NCBI GenBank assembly: GCA_963761005.1
Contig: CAVXFK010000018.1
Coordinates: 294,698 to 358,697 of the forward strand
Source: DASWJZ01 sp963761005
Lineage (GTDB): Bacteria; Pseudomonadota; Alphaproteobacteria; Rhizobiales; Afifellaceae
Reading direction: 5' to 3'
DNA length: 64,000 nt
Shown here: piece after piece, positions 44,610 to 51,673 of the stretch
Position numbering within the stretch: the stretch's first letter is position 1
How the letters are laid out: each line of letters begins with the position of its first letter
Program-made: the position numbers and the translations under genes
Notes under the pieces: generated by a model
The model's input: only the letters and a program-made list of their open reading frames with translations
Told to the model about the DNA's origin: nothing
The model's database searches: none

Positions 44610-45485
44610 TCAGCCTCCGACCTGCCCCTTGCCCTTCAGCCGCCGCTCAAGCGCGCGCACGAGGAGCGAGAGCGACAGCGTCATCACGAGATAGAGGAAA
44701 GCGACTACGTTGTAGGTCTCGAAGAACAAGAAGGTTGAGGCGGAATAAACCTTTCCAAGCTGCGTGATGTCCTGCACGCCGAGCGCGGAGACGAGGGCGG
44801 AATCCTTGATCATGGCGACGAAATCGTTGCCGAGAGGCGGCAGCACGACGCGGACCGCCTGCGGAAAGACGATGAAGCGAAAGGTGTGCCAGCGGCTCAG
44901 GCCCAGCGACCAGGCAGCCTCCAGATGGCCCTTCGGCACGGCCTCGATCCCAGCGCGGAATATCTCCGCAAGATAAGCGGAATAGCTCACCATCAGCGCG
45001 AAGATCGCGCGCCAGGTGAGGTCGAAGTTGCGGACGGAGAGCGCGGGAAGAAGCCCGGCCTGAATCAGCCAGTCGAAGGCCCAGTTCCAGAAATGGACGA
45101 GCTCAGGCGCGCCGACGAAGGCGACGTAGAAGAGCAGCACCAGGACCGGAATGCCGCGCAGGATCTCGACGTAGAAGGTCGCGATCTCGCGCATAACGCG
45201 CAGCCGCGAAACGCGCCCGAGCGCGACCAGAAGGCCGAGGGCCGCGGCGAGCGCGAAAGCGACGATCGTGACCCAGAGCGTGACGAACACGCCCTTGCGA
45301 AGGGCGGAGAAGATCGTCCGGTAGTCATAGTCGGCGGCGATCAGCCAGAAGAAGAGAACCGCAAGCAGGATTGCAGCAAGCAGCCAGAACGGAAACTCGC
45401 GGCGCTGCCCGCCTTTTCCAGGGGGAGCAGTCGGATCGCGCTGCGATTCCGGTGAGGGGCTGCGGGCGATCCGGACCGGCTCCAT
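44610..45485 (-). CDS. Amino-acid ABC transporter permease (HisM/GltK type)
   Basis: A permease of about 291 residues for a polar amino acid uptake system. A Pro/Arg-rich cytoplasmic N-terminus precedes five or six membrane helices. The family loop LRGIPVLVLLFYVAF is present, as is the ATPase-coupling EAA motif EAAWSLGLSRWHTFRFIVFP. Start ATG at 45485 (MEPVRIARSPSP) is preferred, because the upstream extension to 45542 lies in a palindromic repeat. It is the last gene of amidotransferase - binding protein - permease. No ATPase gene is adjacent. Confidence 0.9.
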   Translation of the reverse strand: MEPVRIARSPSPESQRDPTAPPGKGGQRREFPFWLLAAILLAVLFFWLIAADYDYRTIFSALRKGVFVTLWVTIVAFALAAALGLLVALGRVSRLRVMREIATFYVEILRGIPVLVLLFYVAFVGAPELVHFWNWAFDWLIQAGLLPALSVRNFDLTWRAIFALMVSYSAYLAEIFRAGIEAVPKGHLEAAWSLGLSRWHTFRFIVFPQAVRVVLPPLGNDFVAMIKDSALVSALGVQDITQLGKVYSASTFLFFETYNVVAFLYLVMTLSLSLLVRALERRLKGKGQVGG

Positions 45486-45495
45486 CCCCTCACCC

Positions 45496-45598
45496 GGCTG
45501 CTTCGCAGCCACCCTCTCCCACCGAAGTGGGGTGTTCCCCACTTCGGATTCAATTGACGGGCCGAACTCGGAAACATCCGAGTTCGGATGGGAGAGGG
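45496..45598. repeat. Structured palindromic element between binding-protein and permease genes
   Basis: A 10-bp outer stem ccctctccca / tgggagaggg (45512-45521 and 45589-45598) encloses two perfect hairpins: ccgaagtgggg / ccccacttcgg (45522-45547, tgtt loop) and ccgaactcgg / ccgagttcgg (45562-45587, aaacat loop). A fourth hairpin ggctgc / gcagcc lies just beside it (45496-45510). The whole folds as a multi-branched structure. It sits in the 120-base gap within an operon, where such elements can protect the upstream message and set relative expression. Confidence 0.85.
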
Positions 45599-45605
45599 TT
45601 CGCGC

Positions 45606-46388
45606 TCACTGCTTCGACTGGTATTCGAAGAACCACTTCTGGTTCAGCTTGTCGATCGTGCCGTCCGCCTTCATCTCCGCGAGCGCGGCGTTGATCGGCG
45701 CCACGAGATCGGAGCCTGGCGTGAAGATGAAACCGAATTCTTCCCGCCCGAGCGGCTCGCCGACGATCTTGAAGGAGCCGGGCGAGGCGCCAATGTAACC
45801 GGCGGCCGAGGTCTTATCCATCAGGACCAGATCGACGTCGCCCGACTTCAGCGCCTGTACGCAAGCGCCGAAGGTGTCGAAGAGCTTGATGCGCGGATTG
45901 GCTTCGTCGCCGTCGAGCACGTTGTAGACAGCGGTGTAGAAGTTCGTGGTGCCGGCCTGCGCTCCGACCAGGAGCTTTCCGTCCTTGGCGAAGCTCGCTG
46001 CATCGGTGAAGCGGTTCTCGTCGGCGCGCACCAGCATGTACTGCTCGGAGATCATGTAGGGGTCGGAGAAATCGACCTGCGCCTTGCGCTCGGCGTTGAT
46101 GGTGATGCCGTCCATGCCGATATCGAACTGGCCCTCGCGCACCGCCTGGATCATCGTGTCCCAGCTCGACAGGTTCCATTCGACCTTGAGATTCAGCCGC
46201 TTGGCGATCTCGTTGACGGCGTCGTACTCCCAGCCGATCCCCTGGCCGGTCTTCGGATCGGCGAAGTTGAGCGGCACGTAGGCGTTCTCCGTCACCGCCT
46301 TCACCGGGCGGCCGCCGAGGTCCGGCAGGGCTGCGGCTGGGGTCGCGGCGAGAAGCAGCGCGGCGATGGCGATCTTGATCCTGTTCAT
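45606..46388 (-). CDS. Amino-acid ABC transporter substrate-binding protein
   Basis: A 260-residue periplasmic binding protein of the polar amino acid class (SBP_bac_3). It has a signal peptide (MNRIKIAIAALLLAATPAAA) and family segments ENAYVPLNFADPKTGQGIGW, EWNLSSWDTMIQAVREGQFD, FSDPYMISEQYMLV and GAQAGTTNFYTAVYN. Its start overlaps the stop of the amidotransferase gene (ATGA, 46385-46388). The amino acid bound is not predictable. A palindromic repeat separates it from the permease gene. Confidence 0.92.
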   Translation of the reverse strand: MNRIKIAIAALLLAATPAAALPDLGGRPVKAVTENAYVPLNFADPKTGQGIGWEYDAVNEIAKRLNLKVEWNLSSWDTMIQAVREGQFDIGMDGITINAERKAQVDFSDPYMISEQYMLVRADENRFTDAASFAKDGKLLVGAQAGTTNFYTAVYNVLDGDEANPRIKLFDTFGACVQALKSGDVDLVLMDKTSAAGYIGASPGSFKIVGEPLGREEFGFIFTPGSDLVAPINAALAEMKADGTIDKLNQKWFFEYQSKQ

Positions 46389-47149
46389 GGCTGAGACTCC
46401 GGCACGAATTCGCTCCGCCTTGTTCTAGCCGGCTTCGCGCCGCTTGGGGAGGCGGCGCGCGCGACCCAGGCGCGGGCAAGCGCCCGCCCCGTCGCGTCGG
46501 CGATTGGCCCGTGACGGCGCGCCTCCTCGGGATGGCGGTCAAACCAGTCCGGCGCATAGTCGGCGATCTCGGCGGCGAAATCCCGTGTCCAGCTCGAAAC
46601 GAGCTCGGTGCCGGCCTCGAAATGGAACTGGATACCGTAGACGGCGCGGCCGAGGCGGAAGGCCTGCATCGGCGTCATCGCGCTCGTTGCAAGATGCACC
46701 GCCCCTGGCGGTAGGGTGAATGTGTCGACGTGCCAGTGGAAGATCGACGCCGCTTCGCCCATCTCTGAAAGCAGTGGGTCGGCGCGGCCGGCCTCGGTCG
46801 CGCGCACCTCGTGCCAGCCGAACTCGATCGGGCGGCCGAGAATGTTCTTCGCCCCGTAGCCGCGCGCCAGAATTTGCGCGCCGAGGCAGATTCCGAGAAC
46901 GCCTTTGTCGGCCTCCCCGAAGGTGCGGGCAAGCGCGGCTTCATCCTTCAGGTAGGGATGGTTCTCGTCGTCGAGCGCATCCTGCGCGCCGCCGAGCATG
47001 ATCAGCGCATCGAAGCCCTCGGGCGATTCCGGCAGGGCTTCGCCGGCGTGCGTGCGCACGACCCGCCGTTCGGCGCCGGCCTCGGCGAGCGCCTCGCCGA
47101 CGAGCCCGAGCGGCGTTTTCGGATAATTCTCGATGACGAGGACGCGCAT
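46385..47149 (-). CDS. Class I glutamine amidotransferase-like protein
   Basis: A 254-residue stand-alone GATase1 domain. The nucleophile elbow GVLGICLGAQIL supplies Cys, and YGIQFHFEAG supplies the catalytic His and Glu, so the triad is complete. Such proteins hydrolyse gamma-glutamyl amides, either free (for example gamma-glutamyl-polyamine type) or for a partner synthetase. It heads an operon with an amino-acid binding protein (ATGA overlap) and permease, which suggests that the imported compound may be a glutamine-like amide or its product (inference). The ATG at 47149 (MRVLVIENYP) is the natural start. Confidence 0.88.
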   Translation of the reverse strand: MRVLVIENYPKTPLGLVGEALAEAGAERRVVRTHAGEALPESPEGFDALIMLGGAQDALDDENHPYLKDEAALARTFGEADKGVLGICLGAQILARGYGAKNILGRPIEFGWHEVRATEAGRADPLLSEMGEAASIFHWHVDTFTLPPGAVHLATSAMTPMQAFRLGRAVYGIQFHFEAGTELVSSWTRDFAAEIADYAPDWFDRHPEEARRHGPIADATGRALARAWVARAASPSGAKPARTRRSEFVPESQP

Positions 47150-47218
47150 ATCCGACCTTTGCCCGAAGCGCATAGCACGACGCAAATCTGCGGTCACAGG
47201 GGACCGCGGCCCGGAGAT

Positions 47219-48721
47219 CTAGAGCAACGAGCCCTGGTCGCCGGAGGAGCTGCCTCCGCCGCGCGGCGATCGCTTCGTCTTTCCCTTCAGCCCAACCGTG
47301 ACGGCGGCGGTGATCGCGCCTTGCGCCACCTTGATAAGGAGCGGATCGCCGGTCGCCACCTGCTCGGGTGAGCGCACGGTGCCGCCGCTCGAATCCAGCA
47401 CGATGGCGAAGCCGCGTGAAAGAATCGCGTCCGGCGACACGGTCTCGCGCAGCGTCTGGAAGAGGCGTGCGACTTGGACGTAGCGCTCCCGGTGGCGGGC
47501 AACAACCCGCGTGAGGCTGGCGACATCGTGGCGTGCGGCTGTGCGCAAAGAATCGCGGCGCGCCTGTCGCACCACGCTGCCGTGCGCGGACGCCATACGC
47601 GCCATCGTGTGCATCACCCGCTCGCGACGCAGCGCGTGCGCGCGATGGAGGATCGCCGGGCGGTGGCGGGCGGCGATGGCGGTGTAGCGCTCACGCTTCT
47701 TCGCGACCTCGGTCACGAGCGAACGCCCAAGCCGCCCGCCGACGTCGTCGAGCTTCTGGCGCGGCAACGCCAGGAGATCGGCGAGCGAGGGGAGCGCGCG
47801 GCAAAGCGCGAGATAGTCGCGGCGGCGGTGCTCCATGAAGCGGCGAAGCGAGAGCTCGTGACGGCTCGCAAGTTCGCGCGTCTGCGCGAGAAGCTCGGCC
47901 CTGACCGGCACCGCCATCTCCGCAGCACCTGTCGGGGTCGGGGCGCGAAGGTCGGCAGCGTGGTCGACCAGCGTCCAGTCGGTCTCGTGGCCGACAGCGG
48001 CGATCACCGGAATCGCGCTTGCCGCGACGGCGCGGACCGCGGCCTCCTCGTTGAAGGCCCAGAGGTCTTCGATCGAACCGCCGCCGCGCGCCACGATCAG
48101 AAGGTCGGGGCGCGGCAGCGCCCCCTCCGGGGCGATCGCATTGAAGCCGCGGATCGCTGCCGCCACCTCCTCCGCCGCGCCTTCGCCCTGCACGCGCACG
48201 GGCCAGACCAGAACGCGGCGCGGAAACCGGTCGCGCAGCCGATGCAGGATGTCGCGGATCACGGCGCCCGTCGGCGAGGTGATGACGCCGATCACAGCCG
48301 GCAGATAGGGGATCGGCTTCTTGCGCACGGCGTCGAAGAGGCCTTCTGCGGCAAGCTTCTTGCGCCGCTCTTCTAAGAGCACCATCAGCGCGCCGGCGCC
48401 GGCGGGCTCGAGGTAGTCGACGATGAGCTGATAGCGCGAGCGGCTCGGATAGGTGGTGAGCCGCCCGGTCGCCACCATCTCCAGCCCATCTTCGGGCTTG
48501 AATTTCAGGCGCTGGAATGTCGTTTTCCAGACCACGGCCTCAAGCGCCGCGCCGGAATCCTTCAGCGTGAAATAGCAGTGGCCGGAGCCGGCCGCGCCCT
48601 TGAAGCCGGAGACCTCGCCGCGCACGCGCACGTGCTCGAACTCGTTCTCCACCATCCGCCGCAGCGCGAACGAGAGCTCGGAGACCGAATATTCGGCGAC
48701 GTTGGTGGCGGGAGCGCTCAT
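47219..48721 (-). CDS. xseA: Exodeoxyribonuclease VII large subunit
   Basis: XseA, about 500 residues, the catalytic subunit of the single-strand exonuclease ExoVII. It starts with an OB-fold DNA-binding domain (VSELSFALRRMVENEFEHVR, VRGEVSGFKGAAGSGHCYF). The nuclease core follows with VIGVITSPTGAVIRDILHRL, PDLLIVARGGGSIEDLWAFN and PVIAAVGHETDWTLVDHAAD. The C-terminal coiled-coil ends in ILSRGFAIVLDSSGGTVRS, typical of the family. I prefer ATG 48721; a TTG at 48736 is also possible. The small subunit xseB is not nearby. Confidence 0.96.
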   Translation of the reverse strand: MSAPATNVAEYSVSELSFALRRMVENEFEHVRVRGEVSGFKGAAGSGHCYFTLKDSGAALEAVVWKTTFQRLKFKPEDGLEMVATGRLTTYPSRSRYQLIVDYLEPAGAGALMVLLEERRKKLAAEGLFDAVRKKPIPYLPAVIGVITSPTGAVIRDILHRLRDRFPRRVLVWPVRVQGEGAAEEVAAAIRGFNAIAPEGALPRPDLLIVARGGGSIEDLWAFNEEAAVRAVAASAIPVIAAVGHETDWTLVDHAADLRAPTPTGAAEMAVPVRAELLAQTRELASRHELSLRRFMEHRRRDYLALCRALPSLADLLALPRQKLDDVGGRLGRSLVTEVAKKRERYTAIAARHRPAILHRAHALRRERVMHTMARMASAHGSVVRQARRDSLRTAARHDVASLTRVVARHRERYVQVARLFQTLRETVSPDAILSRGFAIVLDSSGGTVRSPEQVATGDPLLIKVAQGAITAAVTVGLKGKTKRSPRGGGSSSGDQGSLL

Positions 48722-48738
48722 CGTGTCGTGCGACAATC

Positions 48739-49056
48739 TCAGGGCCGGACGTTAACGCCGAGCTCGATGCCCTCGACTTTCTGGAGATGGGCGATGACTG
48801 AGAACAGGTTGTCTGCCCGAGGATTCCCCTCGGCACTCAGCATCCGCATCAAGCTCTTCGGGTTCTTGTGCGTGGCTCCGGCCAAATCCGCGAAGCCGAC
48901 AGTCGCATTGATGTAGTCGCGAAGCAGGACTTTCCCGACGTCGATCTCGTCGCGAAGGAGAGCCTCAACCGCCTCCCGCAGCAAACCGACACGGAAGTCG
49001 GGATCGCGCTGGGCACGTTCCTTCACCGTCTCCTTGAAGCTTCTCGTCAGCGCCAT
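48739..49056 (-). CDS. HigA/HI1420-type antitoxin
   Basis: A 105-residue helix-turn-helix antitoxin of the probable-addiction-module type. The segment LLRDYINATVGFADLAGATH followed by NPKSLMRMLSAEGNPRADNL is the DNA-binding domain. It follows the toxin gene with a 10-base overlap (49047-49056), the toxin-first order of HigBA and HI1419/HI1420 modules. It would neutralise the toxin and repress the shared promoter at 49403-49430. Confidence 0.87.
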   Translation of the reverse strand: MALTRSFKETVKERAQRDPDFRVGLLREAVEALLRDEIDVGKVLLRDYINATVGFADLAGATHKNPKSLMRMLSAEGNPRADNLFSVIAHLQKVEGIELGVNVRP

Positions 49057-49388
49057 GGCTCTCCGCGCTCCTTCCTTCGCCGCCTATATTCCGCCCAATA
49101 TTCTTGGGCTCGCCTTATGTCGGCCTCCTGCCGTTTCTTCGTGCCGCCCGCGAGAAGGACGATGAGTTGGCCTCCATCCCGGCCAAAGTAGATTCGGTAT
49201 CCCGGACCCCAATCAATCCGTCGCTCCAGGACACCCTCCCCGACCGACTTCGATCCCCCGAGGTTGCCGACCTCCATCCGCGCGAGGGCGGTACGCACTT
49301 TCAGCGCCGCTCGGCTGTCGAGCCCATCGAACCATTCCGCGAACGGGCAAGACCCTCCCGCCGTCACGTATTGGACGAGTTCGATCAT
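49047..49388 (-). CDS. RelE/HigB-type toxin (Phage_Gp49 / HI1419 family)
   Basis: A 113-residue toxin. The family run CPFAEWFDGLDSRAALKVRTAL, the basic GVLERRIDWGPGYRIYFGRDG and the ending LLAGGTKKRQEADIRRAQEY match HI1419-type putative mRNA interferases. The ATG at 49388 (MIELVQYVTAGG) is preferred over 49430, because the longer start runs across the promoter. It comes before its antitoxin gene and overlaps it by 10 bases. Expected to cleave ribosome-bound mRNA when unbound. Confidence 0.87.
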   Translation of the reverse strand: MIELVQYVTAGGSCPFAEWFDGLDSRAALKVRTALARMEVGNLGGSKSVGEGVLERRIDWGPGYRIYFGRDGGQLIVLLAGGTKKRQEADIRRAQEYWAEYRRRRKERGEPWR

Positions 49389-49402
49389 CGAAGCGATGGT
49401 CT

Positions 49403-49430
49403 CATATACGTTACTATATATACGATGCAA
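49403..49430 (-). promoter_or_regulatory. Promoter/operator of the toxin-antitoxin pair
   Basis: On the minus strand, TTGCAT (49425-49430) and TATATG (49403-49408) are 16 bases apart and suit a sigma-70 promoter. The AT-rich spacer contains the repeated block cgtatat, a probable antitoxin operator. It is unusually AT-rich for this chromosome, and the toxin ATG lies 14 bases downstream. Confidence 0.5.
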
Positions 49431-49498
49431 GCCGTGGCTGCAGACAGCCGGCCGCTCTCTTGACGCGCCTCTCCCGCCTCTTCAAGCCGGAGGCCGCC

Positions 49499-50237
49499 AT
49501 GAGTTACGACTTCAAGAGCCCGCGTCTTTTCGTCGAGAGCGGCCTTTCGGCCGGCGGGCGTGTCGCGGCCGATGCCAACCAGACGAACTACCTCCTCAAC
49601 GTTCTGCGCCTGAAGGATGGCGGCGCCGTTCTCCTCTTCAACGGGCGCGACGGAGAGTGGCGCGCGCGGATCGTCGAGGCAAAACGGAAGGCTTGTGCAC
49701 TCGCGGTCGAAGAGAAGCTCAGGGAACAGACGCCCCTCCCCGACCTCCACTACCTCTTTGCGCCGCTCAAGCACGCGCGGCTCGACTACATGGTGCAGAA
49801 GGCCGTCGAGATGGGCGCCGGGCGGCTCTCGCCCGTTCTCACCGAGTTCACGCAAGTCGGCCGCGTCAACCTCGACCGCATGCGAGCGAACGTCATCGAA
49901 GCGGCAGAACAATGCGGTGTGCTGGCGCTTCCGGCGATCGATCCGCCGAAGAAGCTCGCCGCCGCCCTCGCGGACTGGGATGCCGAGCGTCGACTCATCT
50001 TCTGCGACGAAGCGGCGCCGACGGCGAATCCCGCCGAGGCGCTGAAAGACTTGCCGCGCGGGCCCGCCGGCCCTCCTGATCGGCCCGGAGGGCGGATTCT
50101 CCGAAAGGGAGCGCGCCGATCTCCTCGCCCGGCCCTACGTCACGGCGCTGTCGCTCGGGCCCCGCATCCTCAGGGCCGACACAGCAGCGGTCGCGGCGAT
50201 GGCGCTTGTCCAATCATTCATCGGCGATTGGCGATAA
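49499..50237 (+). CDS. rsmE: 16S rRNA m3U1498 methyltransferase, frameshifted
   Basis: RsmE, about 245 residues if restored, methylates U1498 of 16S rRNA. From ATG 49499 the first frame gives the PUA-like N-terminal domain (SPRLFVESGLSAGG, NYLLNVLRLKDGGAVLLFNG) and the start of the SPOUT domain (DYMVQKAVEMGAGRLSPVLT) up to LKDLPRGP. Around 50058-50072, in a G/C run, the frame shifts by one base. The next frame completes the enzyme: ALLIGPEGGFSERERADLLA, then the trefoil-knot segment LSLGPRILRADTA, ending at a TAA at 50235. Both frames match the family, so one indel is involved. Confidence 0.9.
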
Positions 50238-50293
50238 AAGGCTTGCGCCCGCCGGACGCGTGATTATGGTCCGGCGCCTTTCCCGGGGAACAC

Positions 50294-51667
50294 ATGGCGC
50301 GCGACACAGCCGACGACACGCCGATCGAAAGCCGCACGCAGCTCGCCGCGCATCTTGAATCGGGTGCGAAGCCGCGGGCGCAATGGCGGATCGGCACCGA
50401 GCATGAAAAATTCGGCTTCTACAAGGACGGCCACGCGCCCGTCCCCTATCACGGCCGGCGCGGCATCCGCGCGTTGCTCGAAGGCATGCAGGGGCTCCTT
50501 GGCTGGGAGCCGATCCGCGACGGGGAGAACATCATTGGACTTGCCGACCCGGTCGGCGGCGGCGCGATCTCGCTCGAGCCGGGCGGGCAGTTCGAGCTCT
50601 CGGGCGCGCCGCTCCGCTCGCTGCACCGCACGTGCCGCGAGGTGCATTCCCACCTCGCCCAGGTGCGCGAGATCGCCGACCCGCTCGGCATCGGCTTCCT
50701 CGGGCTCGGCATGAGCCCGAAATGGAAACTCTCCGAGACGCCGGTGATGCCGAAGTCGCGCTACAAGATCATGGCGAACTATATGCCGAAGGTCGGCAGG
50801 CTTGGCCTCGACATGATGTTCCGCACCTGCACGGTGCAGGTGAACCTCGATTTCTCCGACGAAGCCGACATGCGCGACAAGATGCGCGTCGGGCTTGCGC
50901 TGCAGCCCATCGCGACGGCGCTCTTCGCCAACTCGCCCTTCACCGAAAACCGGCCGAACGGCTTCCTCTCCTACCGTTCCGAGATCTGGCGCGACACCGA
51001 TCCGAACCGCACCGGGATGCTGCCCTTCGCCTTTCTCGACGGCTTCGGCTTCGAGCGCTACGTCGACTGGGCGCTCGATGCGCCGATGTATTTCGTCGTG
51101 CGCGACGGGCGCTATCACGACATGACGAGCTTCACCTTCCGGCAATTCATGGAAGGCGTCGCGCCGAACGACCTTCCCGCGCCGCAGCCGACCATGGGCG
51201 ACTGGAAGAACCATCTTTCCACGCTCTTCCCCGAGGTCCGGCTCAAGACCTATCTTGAAATGCGCGGCGCCGACGGCGTGCCGTGGCGGCGGCTCTGTGC
51301 CCTCCCGGCGCTTTGGGTCGGGCTCCTCTACGATCAGACCTCGCTCGATACGGCGAAGGCCCTCATTGCCGACTGGACGGCGGAAGAGCGGCAGGCGCTT
51401 CGCGATGCCGTGCCGAAGACGGCGCTTGCCACGCCATTCCGCAACCGCACCGTGCTCGACATTGCGCGCGACGTCGTCGCGCTTGCGCGCGACGGGCTGA
51501 AGCGGCGCGGCATTTCCGGAAACGGGGCGGCCGACGAGGCGCCCTATCTTCACCCGCTTGAAGAGACGCTCGCGCTTGGAAAAACGCCGGCGGAGAACCT
51601 GATCTGGCAATACGAGACACGCTGGGGCCGCTCGGTCGAACCGATCTTCGAAGAGCAGGCTTACTAG
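50294..51667 (+). CDS. gshA: Glutamate-cysteine ligase (plant/alphaproteobacterial type)
   Basis: A 457-residue ligase that joins glutamate and cysteine to make gamma-glutamylcysteine, the first step of glutathione synthesis. It belongs to the GCS2 class shared by plants and alphaproteobacteria. Key segments are RIGTEHEKFGF near residue 32-42, ISLEPGGQFELSGAPL, TCTVQVNLDFSDEADM and the conserved YLEMRGADGVPWRR. It follows rsmE by 56 bases in the usual rhizobial order rsmE-gshA and converges with the pseudokinase gene. Confidence 0.95.
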   Translation: MARDTADDTPIESRTQLAAHLESGAKPRAQWRIGTEHEKFGFYKDGHAPVPYHGRRGIRALLEGMQGLLGWEPIRDGENIIGLADPVGGGAISLEPGGQFELSGAPLRSLHRTCREVHSHLAQVREIADPLGIGFLGLGMSPKWKLSETPVMPKSRYKIMANYMPKVGRLGLDMMFRTCTVQVNLDFSDEADMRDKMRVGLALQPIATALFANSPFTENRPNGFLSYRSEIWRDTDPNRTGMLPFAFLDGFGFERYVDWALDAPMYFVVRDGRYHDMTSFTFRQFMEGVAPNDLPAPQPTMGDWKNHLSTLFPEVRLKTYLEMRGADGVPWRRLCALPALWVGLLYDQTSLDTAKALIADWTAEERQALRDAVPKTALATPFRNRTVLDIARDVVALARDGLKRRGISGNGAADEAPYLHPLEETLALGKTPAENLIWQYETRWGRSVEPIFEEQAY

Positions 51668-51673
51668 ACGCGC

